Shown here one piece after another: positions 16,083-23,241 of a stretch of 64,000 bases of DNA. The notes beneath the pieces were generated by a model. That model had not been told where the DNA came from and ran no database searches. It saw only the letters and a list, made by a program, of their open reading frames with translations. The stretch spans positions 1,381,103-1,445,102 of the forward strand of contig NZ_LR733293.1 in NCBI RefSeq assembly GCF_902506095.1. The letters are read 5' to 3'. Both the position numbers and the translations under genes were made by a program. This DNA is from Arthrobacter sp. 9AX (GTDB lineage: Bacteria; Actinomycetota; Actinomycetes; Actinomycetales; Micrococcaceae). Each line of letters opens with the position of its first letter. Within the stretch, counting starts at the first letter, position 1.

Positions 16083-16469
16083 CTATTTCCCCGCGGCTCG
16101 GGCTTTCGAGGGCTTCGGCTCCTTGGGCGGGAGCGTCGCGATGTACTCGAAGGCCTTGTGGATCCAGGCTTTCGCCCGTGCGTCGTCACCGTCCCCTTCC
16201 TCGTTCCACATCTCCGGCAGCCCCGTGTAGCCGCCCATCGGCCGCTCGGCGGGGCCGAAGGGGACGGTGCGTTCCGATCCTTCGAGTTCCTCGCGGTCTT
16301 CCGGGGACAGCTTGATGCCGATGGTGGGTCCGAAAAGCCCGGCGAACATGTTGCCGTTCACGAACGCGCCCAGGTTGCCGAACATCGGCTTGACCACCAC
16401 ATCGGGGTGGTCCGGGACCAGCGACCGGAACCGCTCTTTGTCCTCGTCGGACGCTTTCGGCATCTCCAT
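16083..16469 (-). CDS. TfoX N-terminal domain protein
   Basis: 128 residues. DHPDVVVKPMFGNLGAFVNG, followed by NMFAGLFGPTIGIKLSPEDR, is a TfoX N-terminal domain (usual V..r.MFGg.g.y..g..f). The Lys/Pro/Ala-rich C-terminal tail (PPKEPKPSKARAAGK) is a likely disordered or nucleic-acid-contacting end. In proteobacteria TfoX links to competence regulation, but in actinobacteria such stand-alone domains have no known role. ATG 16469 is preferred because a GGGAAGGGAACG stretch precedes it and the conserved domain follows quickly; the frame is open further upstream without similarity. Confidence 0.8.
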   Translation of the reverse strand: MEMPKASDEDKERFRSLVPDHPDVVVKPMFGNLGAFVNGNMFAGLFGPTIGIKLSPEDREELEGSERTVPFGPAERPMGGYTGLPEMWNEEGDGDDARAKAWIHKAFEYIATLPPKEPKPSKARAAGK

Positions 16470-16615
16470 GATCGTTCCCTTCCCCGGCTTCGGCTGTGAG
16501 TGCAGGATATGCCCGGCCGGGTGCGCCGGGGAACACCCGGCCGCCCGTCGTCGTTGTGCCAGAGGCAAGGCGCTCCCGCCGGGAGGCCGGCCCTCCCTCG
16601 ACCAAAGGACATCCC

Positions 16616-17437
16616 TTGACTCCTCGCACCATCGTGATCACCGGCGCCAGCGACGGCATCGGGGCAGCAGCCGCGAGGACCCTGGCGAAGGCAGGGGAGC
16701 AGGTTGTCGTCGTCGGGCGGTCCGAAGAGAAGACCCGCGCCATTGCCAAGGACCTGAATGCGGACTACTTCGTCAGCGATTTCGCCGACCTCGCACAGGT
16801 CCGTTCGCTCGCCGCGCAGCTGATGTCCGACTACCCGCGGATCGATGTCCTGGCCAACAACGCCGGCGGCATCATGGGCAAGCGCACCCTCACGGTGGAC
16901 GGCAACGAATCCACGTTCCAGGTCAACCACCTGGCGCCGTTCCTGCTCACCACACTGCTGATGGAAACGCTCGCAGCCAGCAACGCCAAGGTGATCAACA
17001 CCGCCAGCGCGGCCAACGGCTTCGGCAAACTGGACCTCTGCGACCTCACCGCCGAGCGCGGCTACTCCACCAACCGCGCCTACGGCACGGGCAAGCTCGC
17101 CAACATCCTGTTTACGTCCGAGCTGGACCGCCGCTTCGCCAGCCAGGGTATTACGACGGCGGCCTTCCACCCGGGCGTGGTCCGAACCAACTTCGCTGCG
17201 GAGTCCACCAGCCCGTTCCGGCACGCCTACAAGACGCTGCTCAACCGGTTTATGCTCACCCCGGACCAGGGTGCCGACACCATGCTGTGGCTGATCAACG
17301 GCACGGCGGGCAAGGACTGGATCTCCGGCGCCTACTACGCCAAGCGCGCCTTGGCCAAAGCCAACCCCCAGGCCTACGACGCCGACCTTGCCCGCGGGCT
17401 GTGGGAGAAGAGCGAAGAGCTGGTTCAGGAAGCCTAG
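16616..17437 (+). CDS. Short-chain dehydrogenase/reductase
   Basis: About 273 residues. The cofactor motif TGASDGIGAAAARTLAKAG (TGxxxGxG) lies at the N-terminus, NNAGG marks the fourth strand, INTASAANGFG carries the catalytic Ser, and YGTGKLANI (YxxxK) the catalytic Tyr/Lys. The downstream FHPGVVRTNF segment is typical of SDRs acting on retinol-like or lipid substrates, but the substrate is unknown. The TTG at 16616 is chosen because AAAGGA lies just upstream and it places the Rossmann motif at about residue 8. Divergent from the TfoX gene. Confidence 0.88.
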   Translation: MTPRTIVITGASDGIGAAAARTLAKAGEQVVVVGRSEEKTRAIAKDLNADYFVSDFADLAQVRSLAAQLMSDYPRIDVLANNAGGIMGKRTLTVDGNESTFQVNHLAPFLLTTLLMETLAASNAKVINTASAANGFGKLDLCDLTAERGYSTNRAYGTGKLANILFTSELDRRFASQGITTAAFHPGVVRTNFAAESTSPFRHAYKTLLNRFMLTPDQGADTMLWLINGTAGKDWISGAYYAKRALAKANPQAYDADLARGLWEKSEELVQEA

Positions 17438-17453
17438 GTTCGGGCAGCCCCAG

Positions 17454-17469
17454 TTCCCCAGTCGGGGAA
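17454..17469. terminator. Small hairpin after the SDR gene
   Basis: TTCCCC and GGGGAA pair around AGTC in the 243-base gap between the SDR gene and the convergent TetR gene. No T-run follows, so terminator function is uncertain. I see nothing else of note in this gap. Confidence 0.35.
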
Positions 17470-17680
17470 GCAGTTCGCTTGGCCCGCGGTTTTGCCCAGG
17501 ATAAATCTCTCCCATTGTGGGCATGACGGCGACACGGGAACCTTGATTAGGCAGTTACAAACTGCAGCCTGCACGATCAGCGACTAAAGCGAAGCATTGA
17601 CCGGACTGCGGGTGTGCGCTGAACCGGTGCCTGCGTCTCCCAGCACTGGTCCCGTGCGTTAGGACCTCTGGTTTTGCTGG

Positions 17681-18376
17681 CTAGCGCCCGGTGGTGAGTT
17701 GGGTGGTGAGTCCGGTGAGCAAGACGTTGAGGCCTTGGTCGAGTTCGGCGCCGCCGTCGTAGTCGGCGAGGGCCGGGCCCAGTGCCCGGAGGTGGGGGAA
17801 CTCTTGGGGCGGCAGGCGGTGCAGGCCGAGGCGGAGGACGGCCTCGTATTCTTCGGGGTCGACCACGAATTCCTGAAGTTCGTTGAGGATGTGCCCGTAG
17901 AGGTACCCGTAGTAGGCGCGGTAGACGTGCAGGGCGTCCGCGGGGGCGAAACCGGCCCGTATCAGCAGCGCCAGTATTTGCTCCAGGGGTCGCAGCGTCC
18001 CGAGTGGCCTCAGGCCCAGGGGAGTGGAGGGCGGCCGGGTGACCAGCAGGGGCACGACGTTGGGGTGCCGCAAAGCAAGGAGGCGGAGGTCGTGCGCGAC
18101 CCGGCGCAGCTGGGCATGCCAGTCCGGGTCGTCGGGAAGGATGGCCAGTTCGTTCAGGACCGTCTCCGTCACGCCGTCCAGCAGGGCAGCGCGGTTCGAT
18201 GCGTGCCGGTACAGGCTCATCGGATCACACCCCAGTTGCTGCGCAAGCCGGCGCATGCTCAACGCCTCCAAGCCTTCGGAATCCACCAGCTTGAGCGCGG
18301 TCACCAGGACGAGTTCCCTGTTCAGCCGGGCTTTGCCGGGTGTCGGCTGCTTGGGCCTACTCTTGAATGAGGCCAT
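17681..18376 (-). CDS. TetR-family regulator (TetR C-terminal type)
   Basis: 231 residues. The N-terminal HTH reads NRELVLVTALKLVDSEGLEA, then LSMRRLAQQLGCDPMSLYRH (about 20–65). The C-terminal part (QLRRVAHDLRLLALRHPNVV, and AGFAPADALHVYRAYYGYLYG) resembles the tetracycline-repressor-type ligand domain. The ATG at 18376 is preferred over upstream in-frame starts because AGGAGGATT lies directly before it. A perfect dyad about 85 bases upstream is the probable operator. No gene on the other side is obviously its target: the next plus-strand gene begins 400 bases away, so it may control that cassette or only itself. Confidence 0.88.
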   Translation of the reverse strand: MASFKSRPKQPTPGKARLNRELVLVTALKLVDSEGLEALSMRRLAQQLGCDPMSLYRHASNRAALLDGVTETVLNELAILPDDPDWHAQLRRVAHDLRLLALRHPNVVPLLVTRPPSTPLGLRPLGTLRPLEQILALLIRAGFAPADALHVYRAYYGYLYGHILNELQEFVVDPEEYEAVLRLGLHRLPPQEFPHLRALGPALADYDGGAELDQGLNVLLTGLTTQLTTGR

Positions 18377-18459
18377 GGAGAATCCTCCTGCTGTTAGGCC
18401 GGGCCAACCCGCTCGGAGAGGATAAAGGGGCTTGCTTATCACTCAGTCTACGCCTAATG

Positions 18460-18472
18460 TCTACAGTGTAGA
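18460..18472. promoter_or_regulatory. Perfect 6-1-6 palindrome, candidate TetR operator
   Basis: TCTACAGTGTAGA is an exact dyad (TCTACA/TGTAGA around G), located upstream of the TetR gene in A+T-richer DNA. TCTAC occurs again just before it (18446–18450, within AGTCTACGCC). Such sites are typical of TetR autoregulation. Seen directly; binding is inferred. Confidence 0.6.
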
Positions 18473-18615
18473 TAACTTGTCGACACGGTTTCAGCCCCGG
18501 GACCACACTTCGCAAGGACCCGCAGCCGCTCTTTTCACGTCAGTACCTTTGGAAGGCATCTGATCAGACAAGAACGTCTCTCAACCAGCGACCCGCTTGA
18601 CCGCTTGGTAACGGA

Positions 18616-18778
18616 CCAGCTCTAGGGCTGGCGTGATTATCCAGTTCCACCTGGTCTCACCAGGCCGGCGACCCGATCGGGGACCCGGCACTTTCGTCTG
18701 ATGCTCCGTGCAAAGCATCAGGTCTGATATCCGCTGTAGCCCTCGGCGGATGCCTGCACCTTGTTGAAAAGAGCCATC
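18616..18778 (+). ncRNA. Structured leader upstream of a small-gene cassette (candidate)
   Basis: Five short paired elements follow one another: CCAGC/GCTGG (18616–18620, 18627–18631), CCTGGT-CTC-ACCAGG (18650–18664), CCCGATCGGG (18672–18681), CTGATGCT/AGCATCAG (18698–18705, 18714–18721, loop of eight) and ATCCGC/GCGGAT (18729–18734, 18746–18751). The last ends 28 bases before the ATG of the 83-residue gene. No protein is supported in 18377–18778. The density of hairpins suggests a regulatory RNA leader or attenuator. It does not match a riboswitch class I know. Confidence 0.35.
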
Positions 18779-19030
18779 ATGGCGCCATCACATTTCGATC
18801 AATTCCTTCAGGAAGCCACCTGCTGCGAGCAGGAGTCAGAGAAGGGCTTGGGCGGGGACTCCTTCTACGGCCTCTATACGAGCTGGTGCTGCCTCTCCGG
18901 CAAGGTGCCCCGGCCGGAGCAGGCTTTCTGGGCGGCCATGAAGCACCGGCTGTCTCCAGAGCAGCACCTGCGGATGAAGGGCCCGGCGGCGGCGGATTAC
19001 ATTCTGGCCAGCTACCCGGCAGTGGTCTGA
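18779..19030 (+). CDS. Small Cys/Trp-rich protein of unknown function
   Basis: 83 residues, not recognised as a named family. The core FYGLYTSWCCLSGKVPRPEQ continues with AFWAAMKHR. The pattern LYxxWC..sG..P.....F...M..R recalls the winged-helix-like end domain of some phage/plasmid primases and replication proteins, so DNA binding is possible (inference). It has four Cys in two CC pairs, no signal peptide and no membrane helix. ATG 18779 is chosen over an upstream in-frame start; the ribosome site (AAAAGAG) is weak. It leads a run of four small same-strand genes with a structured leader in front. Confidence 0.65.
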   Translation: MAPSHFDQFLQEATCCEQESEKGLGGDSFYGLYTSWCCLSGKVPRPEQAFWAAMKHRLSPEQHLRMKGPAAADYILASYPAVV

Positions 19031-19038
19031 ATCCGGAC

Positions 19039-19470
19039 ATGACCACCTCTCCCAGCAGCTACCTTCCCTACGACCAGAACCAGCCGCGCGGACACCAGCC
19101 GTGGTGCCCGGGATGCGACACCGACGTTTACCTCATCATCGAATCCCCGGCTGTGCAAGGCCGGCAAACAGGGACCCTCGCCGTCGCCGTCCGCTGCAGC
19201 AACTGCCGCCAGTCCAGGGTTCTGGACACCACCAGGGAACACCTTTCTGCCCTCACCCATCGTTCGGCACGGTACGGGGACCTGGTCCACCGGGACAACA
19301 CCTACTTCCACTGCGGCGAGCCCATGGTCCCGGCCGGGCCCCGTCCCGAAACCAGTCTGCGGACCTTTCCCGCCGAGAACCACTCCCCACCGGAGGCCTC
19401 ACTCGCGGCCTACTTCGCCACCAAAGTCCTGCGCTGCCGCTGCGGTTTCCAAATGGAATTGCCCCGATAG
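19039..19470 (+). CDS. Predicted double zinc-ribbon protein, unknown function
   Basis: 143 residues starting nine bases after the previous gene. WCPGCDTDVYLI and AVRCSNCRQSRV form one apparent Cys4 zinc ribbon (CxxC…CxxC). YFHCGEPMVP and LRCRCGFQMELP supply further Cys residues for a second site. No enzymatic motif is visible. Small zinc ribbons like this bind nucleic acid or act as adaptors. Its placement between other unknown small genes suggests one accessory operon. I do not recognise a family. Confidence 0.65.
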   Translation: MTTSPSSYLPYDQNQPRGHQPWCPGCDTDVYLIIESPAVQGRQTGTLAVAVRCSNCRQSRVLDTTREHLSALTHRSARYGDLVHRDNTYFHCGEPMVPAGPRPETSLRTFPAENHSPPEASLAAYFATKVLRCRCGFQMELPR

Positions 19471-19514
19471 CGCCGGAGCCCATCCCATACCTCAGAACGG
19501 AACGTGTACCGCTC

Positions 19515-19652
19515 ATGAACGGACCCATCAATCCCACCCCACCAGGCAGCACCGCGAACATCGAGGACCTGGACCTCACACCTGACGGACTCGACGACGC
19601 CCCCGCCCACCAGATAGACCTCGAAAGCATCGTCCATACCGGCAACAGCTAA
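19515..19652 (+). CDS. 45-residue acidic small protein
   Basis: Starts at ATG 19515, 44 bases after the zinc-ribbon gene, and ends at a TAA. The sequence contains ANIEDLDLTPDGLDDAPAHQ followed by IDLESIVHTGNS. It is strongly acidic, with Leu/Ile spaced as for an amphipathic helix, and has no Cys. Leader peptides of modified peptides can look like this, but there is no modifying enzyme nearby and the end has no Cys- or Ser/Thr-rich core. Coding status rests on position, composition and the absence of any competing gene. Confidence 0.45.
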   Translation: MNGPINPTPPGSTANIEDLDLTPDGLDDAPAHQIDLESIVHTGNS

Positions 19653-19720
19653 ACCCAGCCAAAAGGCGCCCCGGCTTGACGGCAGCGCCTTCTACAAAAC
19701 ATTTCAGAGGAGGCACCCCA

Positions 19721-20053
19721 GTGACAATGATCAGTAAGACCAGACACGCCCGGTCCCTGCGGCGGCCGGCAAGGACGCGGTCCATCAGCTACCGGCCCGA
19801 GCCCAAGTGGGCCGGGGCTACGATGACAGAGCAGCAGCTCTGCAGAATCATCCATGACCCCCTCGGGCCCGAACACATCACGTCCCGGCTCTCCGACCGT
19901 GCCCTGGTGATCCTGCTGGACAGCCTCTACCAAAGCCTCGATACCCCCGACCCGGACCCCGCGGCAATCTTCTGGTACGAAGCAGGAGTCGACGAAAGTC
20001 TCCGCAGGGCATCACAGCCGAGCAAGACACCGTCAGACCCTTCCCCGCACTGA
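19721..20053 (+). CDS. Hypothetical protein, last gene of small-gene cassette
   Basis: 110 residues from GTG 19721, which has GAGGAGG six bases upstream. The N-terminus is very basic (KTRHARSLRRPARTRSISYR). The middle, MTEQQLCRIIHDPLGPEHIT followed by SRLSDRALVILLDSLYQSLD, is predicted helical, and a Pro/Ser tail closes it. The basic arm plus helical core could bind nucleic acid; no family is recognised. The PaiB gene converges from the other side after about 170 bases in which I see no further gene. Confidence 0.55.
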   Translation: MTMISKTRHARSLRRPARTRSISYRPEPKWAGATMTEQQLCRIIHDPLGPEHITSRLSDRALVILLDSLYQSLDTPDPDPAAIFWYEAGVDESLRRASQPSKTPSDPSPH

Positions 20054-20226
20054 CCGTGTTCAGATCGTCCAATGCCGGTTGACGCGTGATACCTCCCGGC
20101 GCGGGGCTCCTACCTCCGCCCGGCCGCAAGGTCCGGGTCAGCATCGGGATCCGCGCCGGTCACCACGAGCTGCGTCCGCACCCGTTTCGCCCGCCTGACA
20201 GACATGGAAGCGTCACTTGGCACTGC

Positions 20227-20850
20227 TTAGTTGGGACGGGCGCGCTCCACATCGGCGGCCATCCCCGCGTGCCCCGTTGCCGTCAGCCCCGCAACCACAC
20301 CGTCGACATCGGCGGCAGGCCGGTTCTGGCTCAGCTTGGCCTTCGCCTCGATGCGGCTGATCACCAGTTCCACGCCCACGATTGCCCGCAACTGCCCGGC
20401 GATGAAGCGTTCCGGTGCGTCGTCCACGCTCCACGGATGCTCGGCGCCGGCCTCATGGACCCCGGTGAGCAGCCAGACCTGGCTTGAAATCCATTCCGGA
20501 TCCTCATGGATGACCAGCCGGCCGTAGACGTGAGCAGTGGTGTAGTTCCAGGTGGGGACAACCCGTCCGTGCTCTGCTTTGGACGCGTACCAGGACGGCG
20601 AGACGTAGGCGTCCCCTCCTTGGATGATTGCCAGTGCCTCGCCGACGGCCGGTTCTGACCACTGCGTGTTGTTCCGCGCGAGGTGCCCCAGCAGCGCACC
20701 GTGCGCGCCTGCGCCGGGATCATAAACAAACGGCACAAGCGTGGCGAGCAGGCCTTGCGGCGTCATAGTGACCAGGTTGGCCGCGCCTGGACTGGCGAGG
20801 AGGCCTTGGACAGTATCCGGGCCGGCGGTGAAGTGGGCTGGGGTGTACAT
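20227..20850 (-). CDS. PaiB-like FMN-binding negative regulator
   Basis: 207 residues. MYTPAHFTAGPDTVQGLLAS, GALLGHLARNNTQW, YVSPSWYASKAEHGRVVPTW and NYTTAHVYGRLVIHEDPEW are the characteristic blocks of the PaiB family (FMN-binding split barrel; Y.SPSWY and VPTWNY are hallmarks). PaiB of Bacillus subtilis represses sporulation and protease genes, but other members may simply be flavin-dependent. The gene lies two bases after the DMT transporter and is probably in its operon, under the divergent MocR regulator. Confidence 0.9.
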   Translation of the reverse strand: MYTPAHFTAGPDTVQGLLASPGAANLVTMTPQGLLATLVPFVYDPGAGAHGALLGHLARNNTQWSEPAVGEALAIIQGGDAYVSPSWYASKAEHGRVVPTWNYTTAHVYGRLVIHEDPEWISSQVWLLTGVHEAGAEHPWSVDDAPERFIAGQLRAIVGVELVISRIEAKAKLSQNRPAADVDGVVAGLTATGHAGMAADVERARPN

Positions 20851-20852
20851 GC

Positions 20853-21821
20853 TTAGTCCTTTGCTGGCTGAAGGGTCTGGAGGGGATGGGCAGGCGCTGC
20901 TGCCGGTTTGAGCCTGACCCGGACGGCGGCCCCGGCGCAGAAGATGACAGCCACGCCACCAAAGACGGTGGGCCAGGTCAGGCTTTCGCCGAGCAGGAGG
21001 CCCGCCCAACAGATGGTCAGGACAGGCTGGATCAGCTGCATCTGGCTGACGGACGCGATGGGGCCAATCGCCAGGCCGCGGTACCAGGCGAAGAACCCCA
21101 GGAACATACTGATTACCCCGAGGTAGGCGAACGCCATCCATTGCACCAGCCCCGCGGACGGCGGTTGCTGGGCTATAGAGACCGCCGTCAGCAGCACCAT
21201 CAGCGGCGACGCGAGCACCAGTGCCCAGGAAACGGTCTGCCAGGCGCCAAGTTCGCGGGCCAGCATGCCGCCCTCCGCGTAGCCGATGGCAGCGGCAGCC
21301 ACCGAACCGAGGAGCAGCAGGTCGGTCCAGTTCAACTGCCCGAAGCCGCCGGAGGAAAGGGAAGCGAACACGATGGCCGCACAGGCGCCCAGGCCAGTGA
21401 CCAGCCAGAACGTGCGAGGCGCACGTTCCCGCCCGCGGATCACGGCGGCGGTTGCAGTAGCGGCGGGGAGCAACGCGATCACCACTGCGCCGTGGCTGGC
21501 GGGCGTGGAGGTCAGGGCGAAGGAGGTCAGTAGCGGAAAACCGATGACGACGCCAGCCGCCACGACGGCCAGACGTGCCCATTGCATCCCGTGGGGGAGC
21601 CGTTGCCGGGTCAGTGCCAAGGCTAGGCCTGCGAGAATTGCCGCCACGACTGCCCGGCCGGAGCCGATAAATAGGGGAGACAGGCTGGCAACGGCCACTT
21701 TGGTGAACGGAACGGTAAAAGAGAACGCCGCAACCCCGGCAAGTCCCAGCCAAATTCCGGAAGCCTGCGGGGGCAGTATCACTGTGCGCTCTGGACGAGT
21801 AGCGCTACTATTGTCTCTCAT
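20853..21821 (-). CDS. DMT-superfamily (EamA) transporter
   Basis: 322 residues with ten hydrophobic segments in two EamA repeats (GIWLGLAGVAAFSFTVPFTK in the first; LVQWMAFAYLGVISMFLGFF and YRGLAIGPIASVSQMQLIQP in the second). Such proteins export amino acids or metabolites. The ATG at 21821 shares two bases with the divergent MocR start at 21820; an in-frame GTG 13 codons later is an alternative that would leave room for a leader. paiB follows after two bases. Control by the adjacent MocR protein is very likely from the arrangement. Confidence 0.88.
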   Translation of the reverse strand: MRDNSSATRPERTVILPPQASGIWLGLAGVAAFSFTVPFTKVAVASLSPLFIGSGRAVVAAILAGLALALTRQRLPHGMQWARLAVVAAGVVIGFPLLTSFALTSTPASHGAVVIALLPAATATAAVIRGRERAPRTFWLVTGLGACAAIVFASLSSGGFGQLNWTDLLLLGSVAAAAIGYAEGGMLARELGAWQTVSWALVLASPLMVLLTAVSIAQQPPSAGLVQWMAFAYLGVISMFLGFFAWYRGLAIGPIASVSQMQLIQPVLTICWAGLLLGESLTWPTVFGGVAVIFCAGAAVRVRLKPAAAPAHPLQTLQPAKD

Positions 21822-21838
21822 GAACAACGATAGCAGTT
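21798..21838. promoter_or_regulatory. Shared start region of the MocR/DMT pair with dyads
   Basis: The two genes start back to back (CATG serves as both start codons). Around it are AGTAGCGCTACT (21798–21809, a perfect 12-base palindrome) and CTATTGT/ACAACGATAG flanking the start codons. No room exists for separate leaders if both starts are right, so transcripts would be leaderless or promoters would lie inside the opposite gene. The palindromes are candidate MocR sites. Confidence 0.4.
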
Positions 21839-23232
21839 CCCGGATCGTGGCGCACCTGAAAAAGTGGATGGCCGCTGCCGCGCCCGGAGCCAAACTGCCG
21901 TCCACCCGTTCCCTGGTGGCCGAATACCAGGCGAGCCCTGTCACCGTGCAGAAAGCCCTGCAGACACTGACGGCGCAGGGCCTCATCGAGAGCAGGCCGG
22001 GCGTGGGCACGTTCGTGCGCGCCGCCAGGACAGCGAAGCCGTCCGATTACGGGTGGCAGACGGCGGCGCTGCGGTCACCACTTGCCGCCCTGCCCCCGGC
22101 ATCGTCCACCATGCGCGACCTGCCGCTTGACGTCATCTCGTTCCACTCCGGTTATCCTGCGCGCGAGTTGCTGCCCGAGCGGCTGGTCCGTGCCGCCCTT
22201 ACCCGTGCCGCCCGGGGTGACGCAGCCCTGTCGCGTCCCCCCGCCGCCGGCCTGCCGGAACTGCAGTCGTGGTTCGCGCACGAGCTTGGTGCATCGACGC
22301 CCGCCGGGACAACGCCGCCGAACCCGAGCGACGTCGTCGTACTCCCGGGAAGCCAGAGCGGACTCAGCTCCATCTTCAGCGCACTGGTGGGCCGGGGGCA
22401 GCCGCTACTGCTGGAATCGCCCACCTACTGGGGCGCGATCCTCGCGGCCGCCCAGGCGGGGGTGCGCGTGGTCCCCGTTCCCGTAGGTCCCGACGGTCCT
22501 GACCCGGAGGAGCTGACCCGCGCTTTTGAGGAGTCCGGAGCCCGGGTGTTTTACGCCCAGCCCAACTACGCCAACCCCACCGGCGCCCAGTGGACGGCTG
22601 AGCGGCGCGACCAGGTGCTGGATGTGGTGCGTGCCCAGGGCGCGTTCCTTGTGGAGGACGACTGGGCGCACGACTTCGGCATCACCAGCAACCCTGTTCC
22701 GGTCGCCTCCCGGGACGATTCGGGGCATGTTGTCTACCTGCGGTCGCTGACCAAGAGTGTGTCGACGTCCATCCGGGTGGCAGCGGTGATCGCCCGCGGC
22801 CCGGCGCGGGAACGCATCCTTGCTGACCGGGCGGCCGAGTCGATGTACGTCAGCGGGCTGCTGCAGGCGGCAGCGCTCGACGTCGTCACGCAGCCGGGGT
22901 GGCAGACGCACCTGCGCAGCGTCCGCCACCAGCTGGAATCCCGGCGAGACCTGCTGGTCATGAGCCTGCGGCAGCACGTGCCGCAGGGGCACATTGAGCA
23001 GGTGCCCAAGGGCGGCCTGAACGTGTGGGTGCGGCTGCCGGACGGAACTGACCTGGAGCGGCTGGTGCGGGCCTGCGAATCCGCCGGGGTGATCATCGCC
23101 CCCGGTAACGAGTGGTTCCCGGCCGAACCCGCGGGCCCGTTCATCCGGCTCAATTACTCGGGGACGAACCCGGGCGCCTTCCCCGAGGGCGCCCGGATCA
23201 TCGGCGGGATGCTGGACCGGAACACTGGCTGA
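21820..23232 (+). CDS. MocR-type regulator (GntR HTH fused to aminotransferase fold)
   Basis: 470 residues. N-terminal GntR winged HTH (about 1–75: LPSTRSLVAEYQASPVTVQK, ALQTLTAQGLIESRPGVGTF) joined to a fold-type I aminotransferase-like domain (about 110–460). PLP-site segments: YAQPNYANPTGAQW, LVEDDWAHDFGI and YLRSLTKSVSTSIRVAAVI, whose Lys is the probable Schiff-base residue. MocR proteins sense PLP-linked or amino-acid-like ligands and often control a divergent transporter, as here. ATG 21820 is preferred because the HTH begins within about ten residues; the upstream extension of the frame has no similarity. It converges on rlmC with a nine-base gap. Confidence 0.92.
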   Translation: MNNDSSSRIVAHLKKWMAAAAPGAKLPSTRSLVAEYQASPVTVQKALQTLTAQGLIESRPGVGTFVRAARTAKPSDYGWQTAALRSPLAALPPASSTMRDLPLDVISFHSGYPARELLPERLVRAALTRAARGDAALSRPPAAGLPELQSWFAHELGASTPAGTTPPNPSDVVVLPGSQSGLSSIFSALVGRGQPLLLESPTYWGAILAAAQAGVRVVPVPVGPDGPDPEELTRAFEESGARVFYAQPNYANPTGAQWTAERRDQVLDVVRAQGAFLVEDDWAHDFGITSNPVPVASRDDSGHVVYLRSLTKSVSTSIRVAAVIARGPARERILADRAAESMYVSGLLQAAALDVVTQPGWQTHLRSVRHQLESRRDLLVMSLRQHVPQGHIEQVPKGGLNVWVRLPDGTDLERLVRACESAGVIIAPGNEWFPAEPAGPFIRLNYSGTNPGAFPEGARIIGGMLDRNTG

Positions 23233-23241
23233 GGCACCAAC

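Noticed and set aside
17438..18778. Integration site or tRNA-linked island border near the small-gene cassette
   Set aside because: No tRNA, integrase or flanking direct repeat could be seen.
19515..19652. RiPP precursor peptide
   Set aside because: The leader-like acidic part is present but there is no Cys- or Ser/Thr-rich core and no modification enzyme nearby.
20086..20487. Plus-strand frame covering the end of the PaiB gene
   Set aside because: It overlaps the conserved PaiB end on the other strand and shows no recognisable feature.
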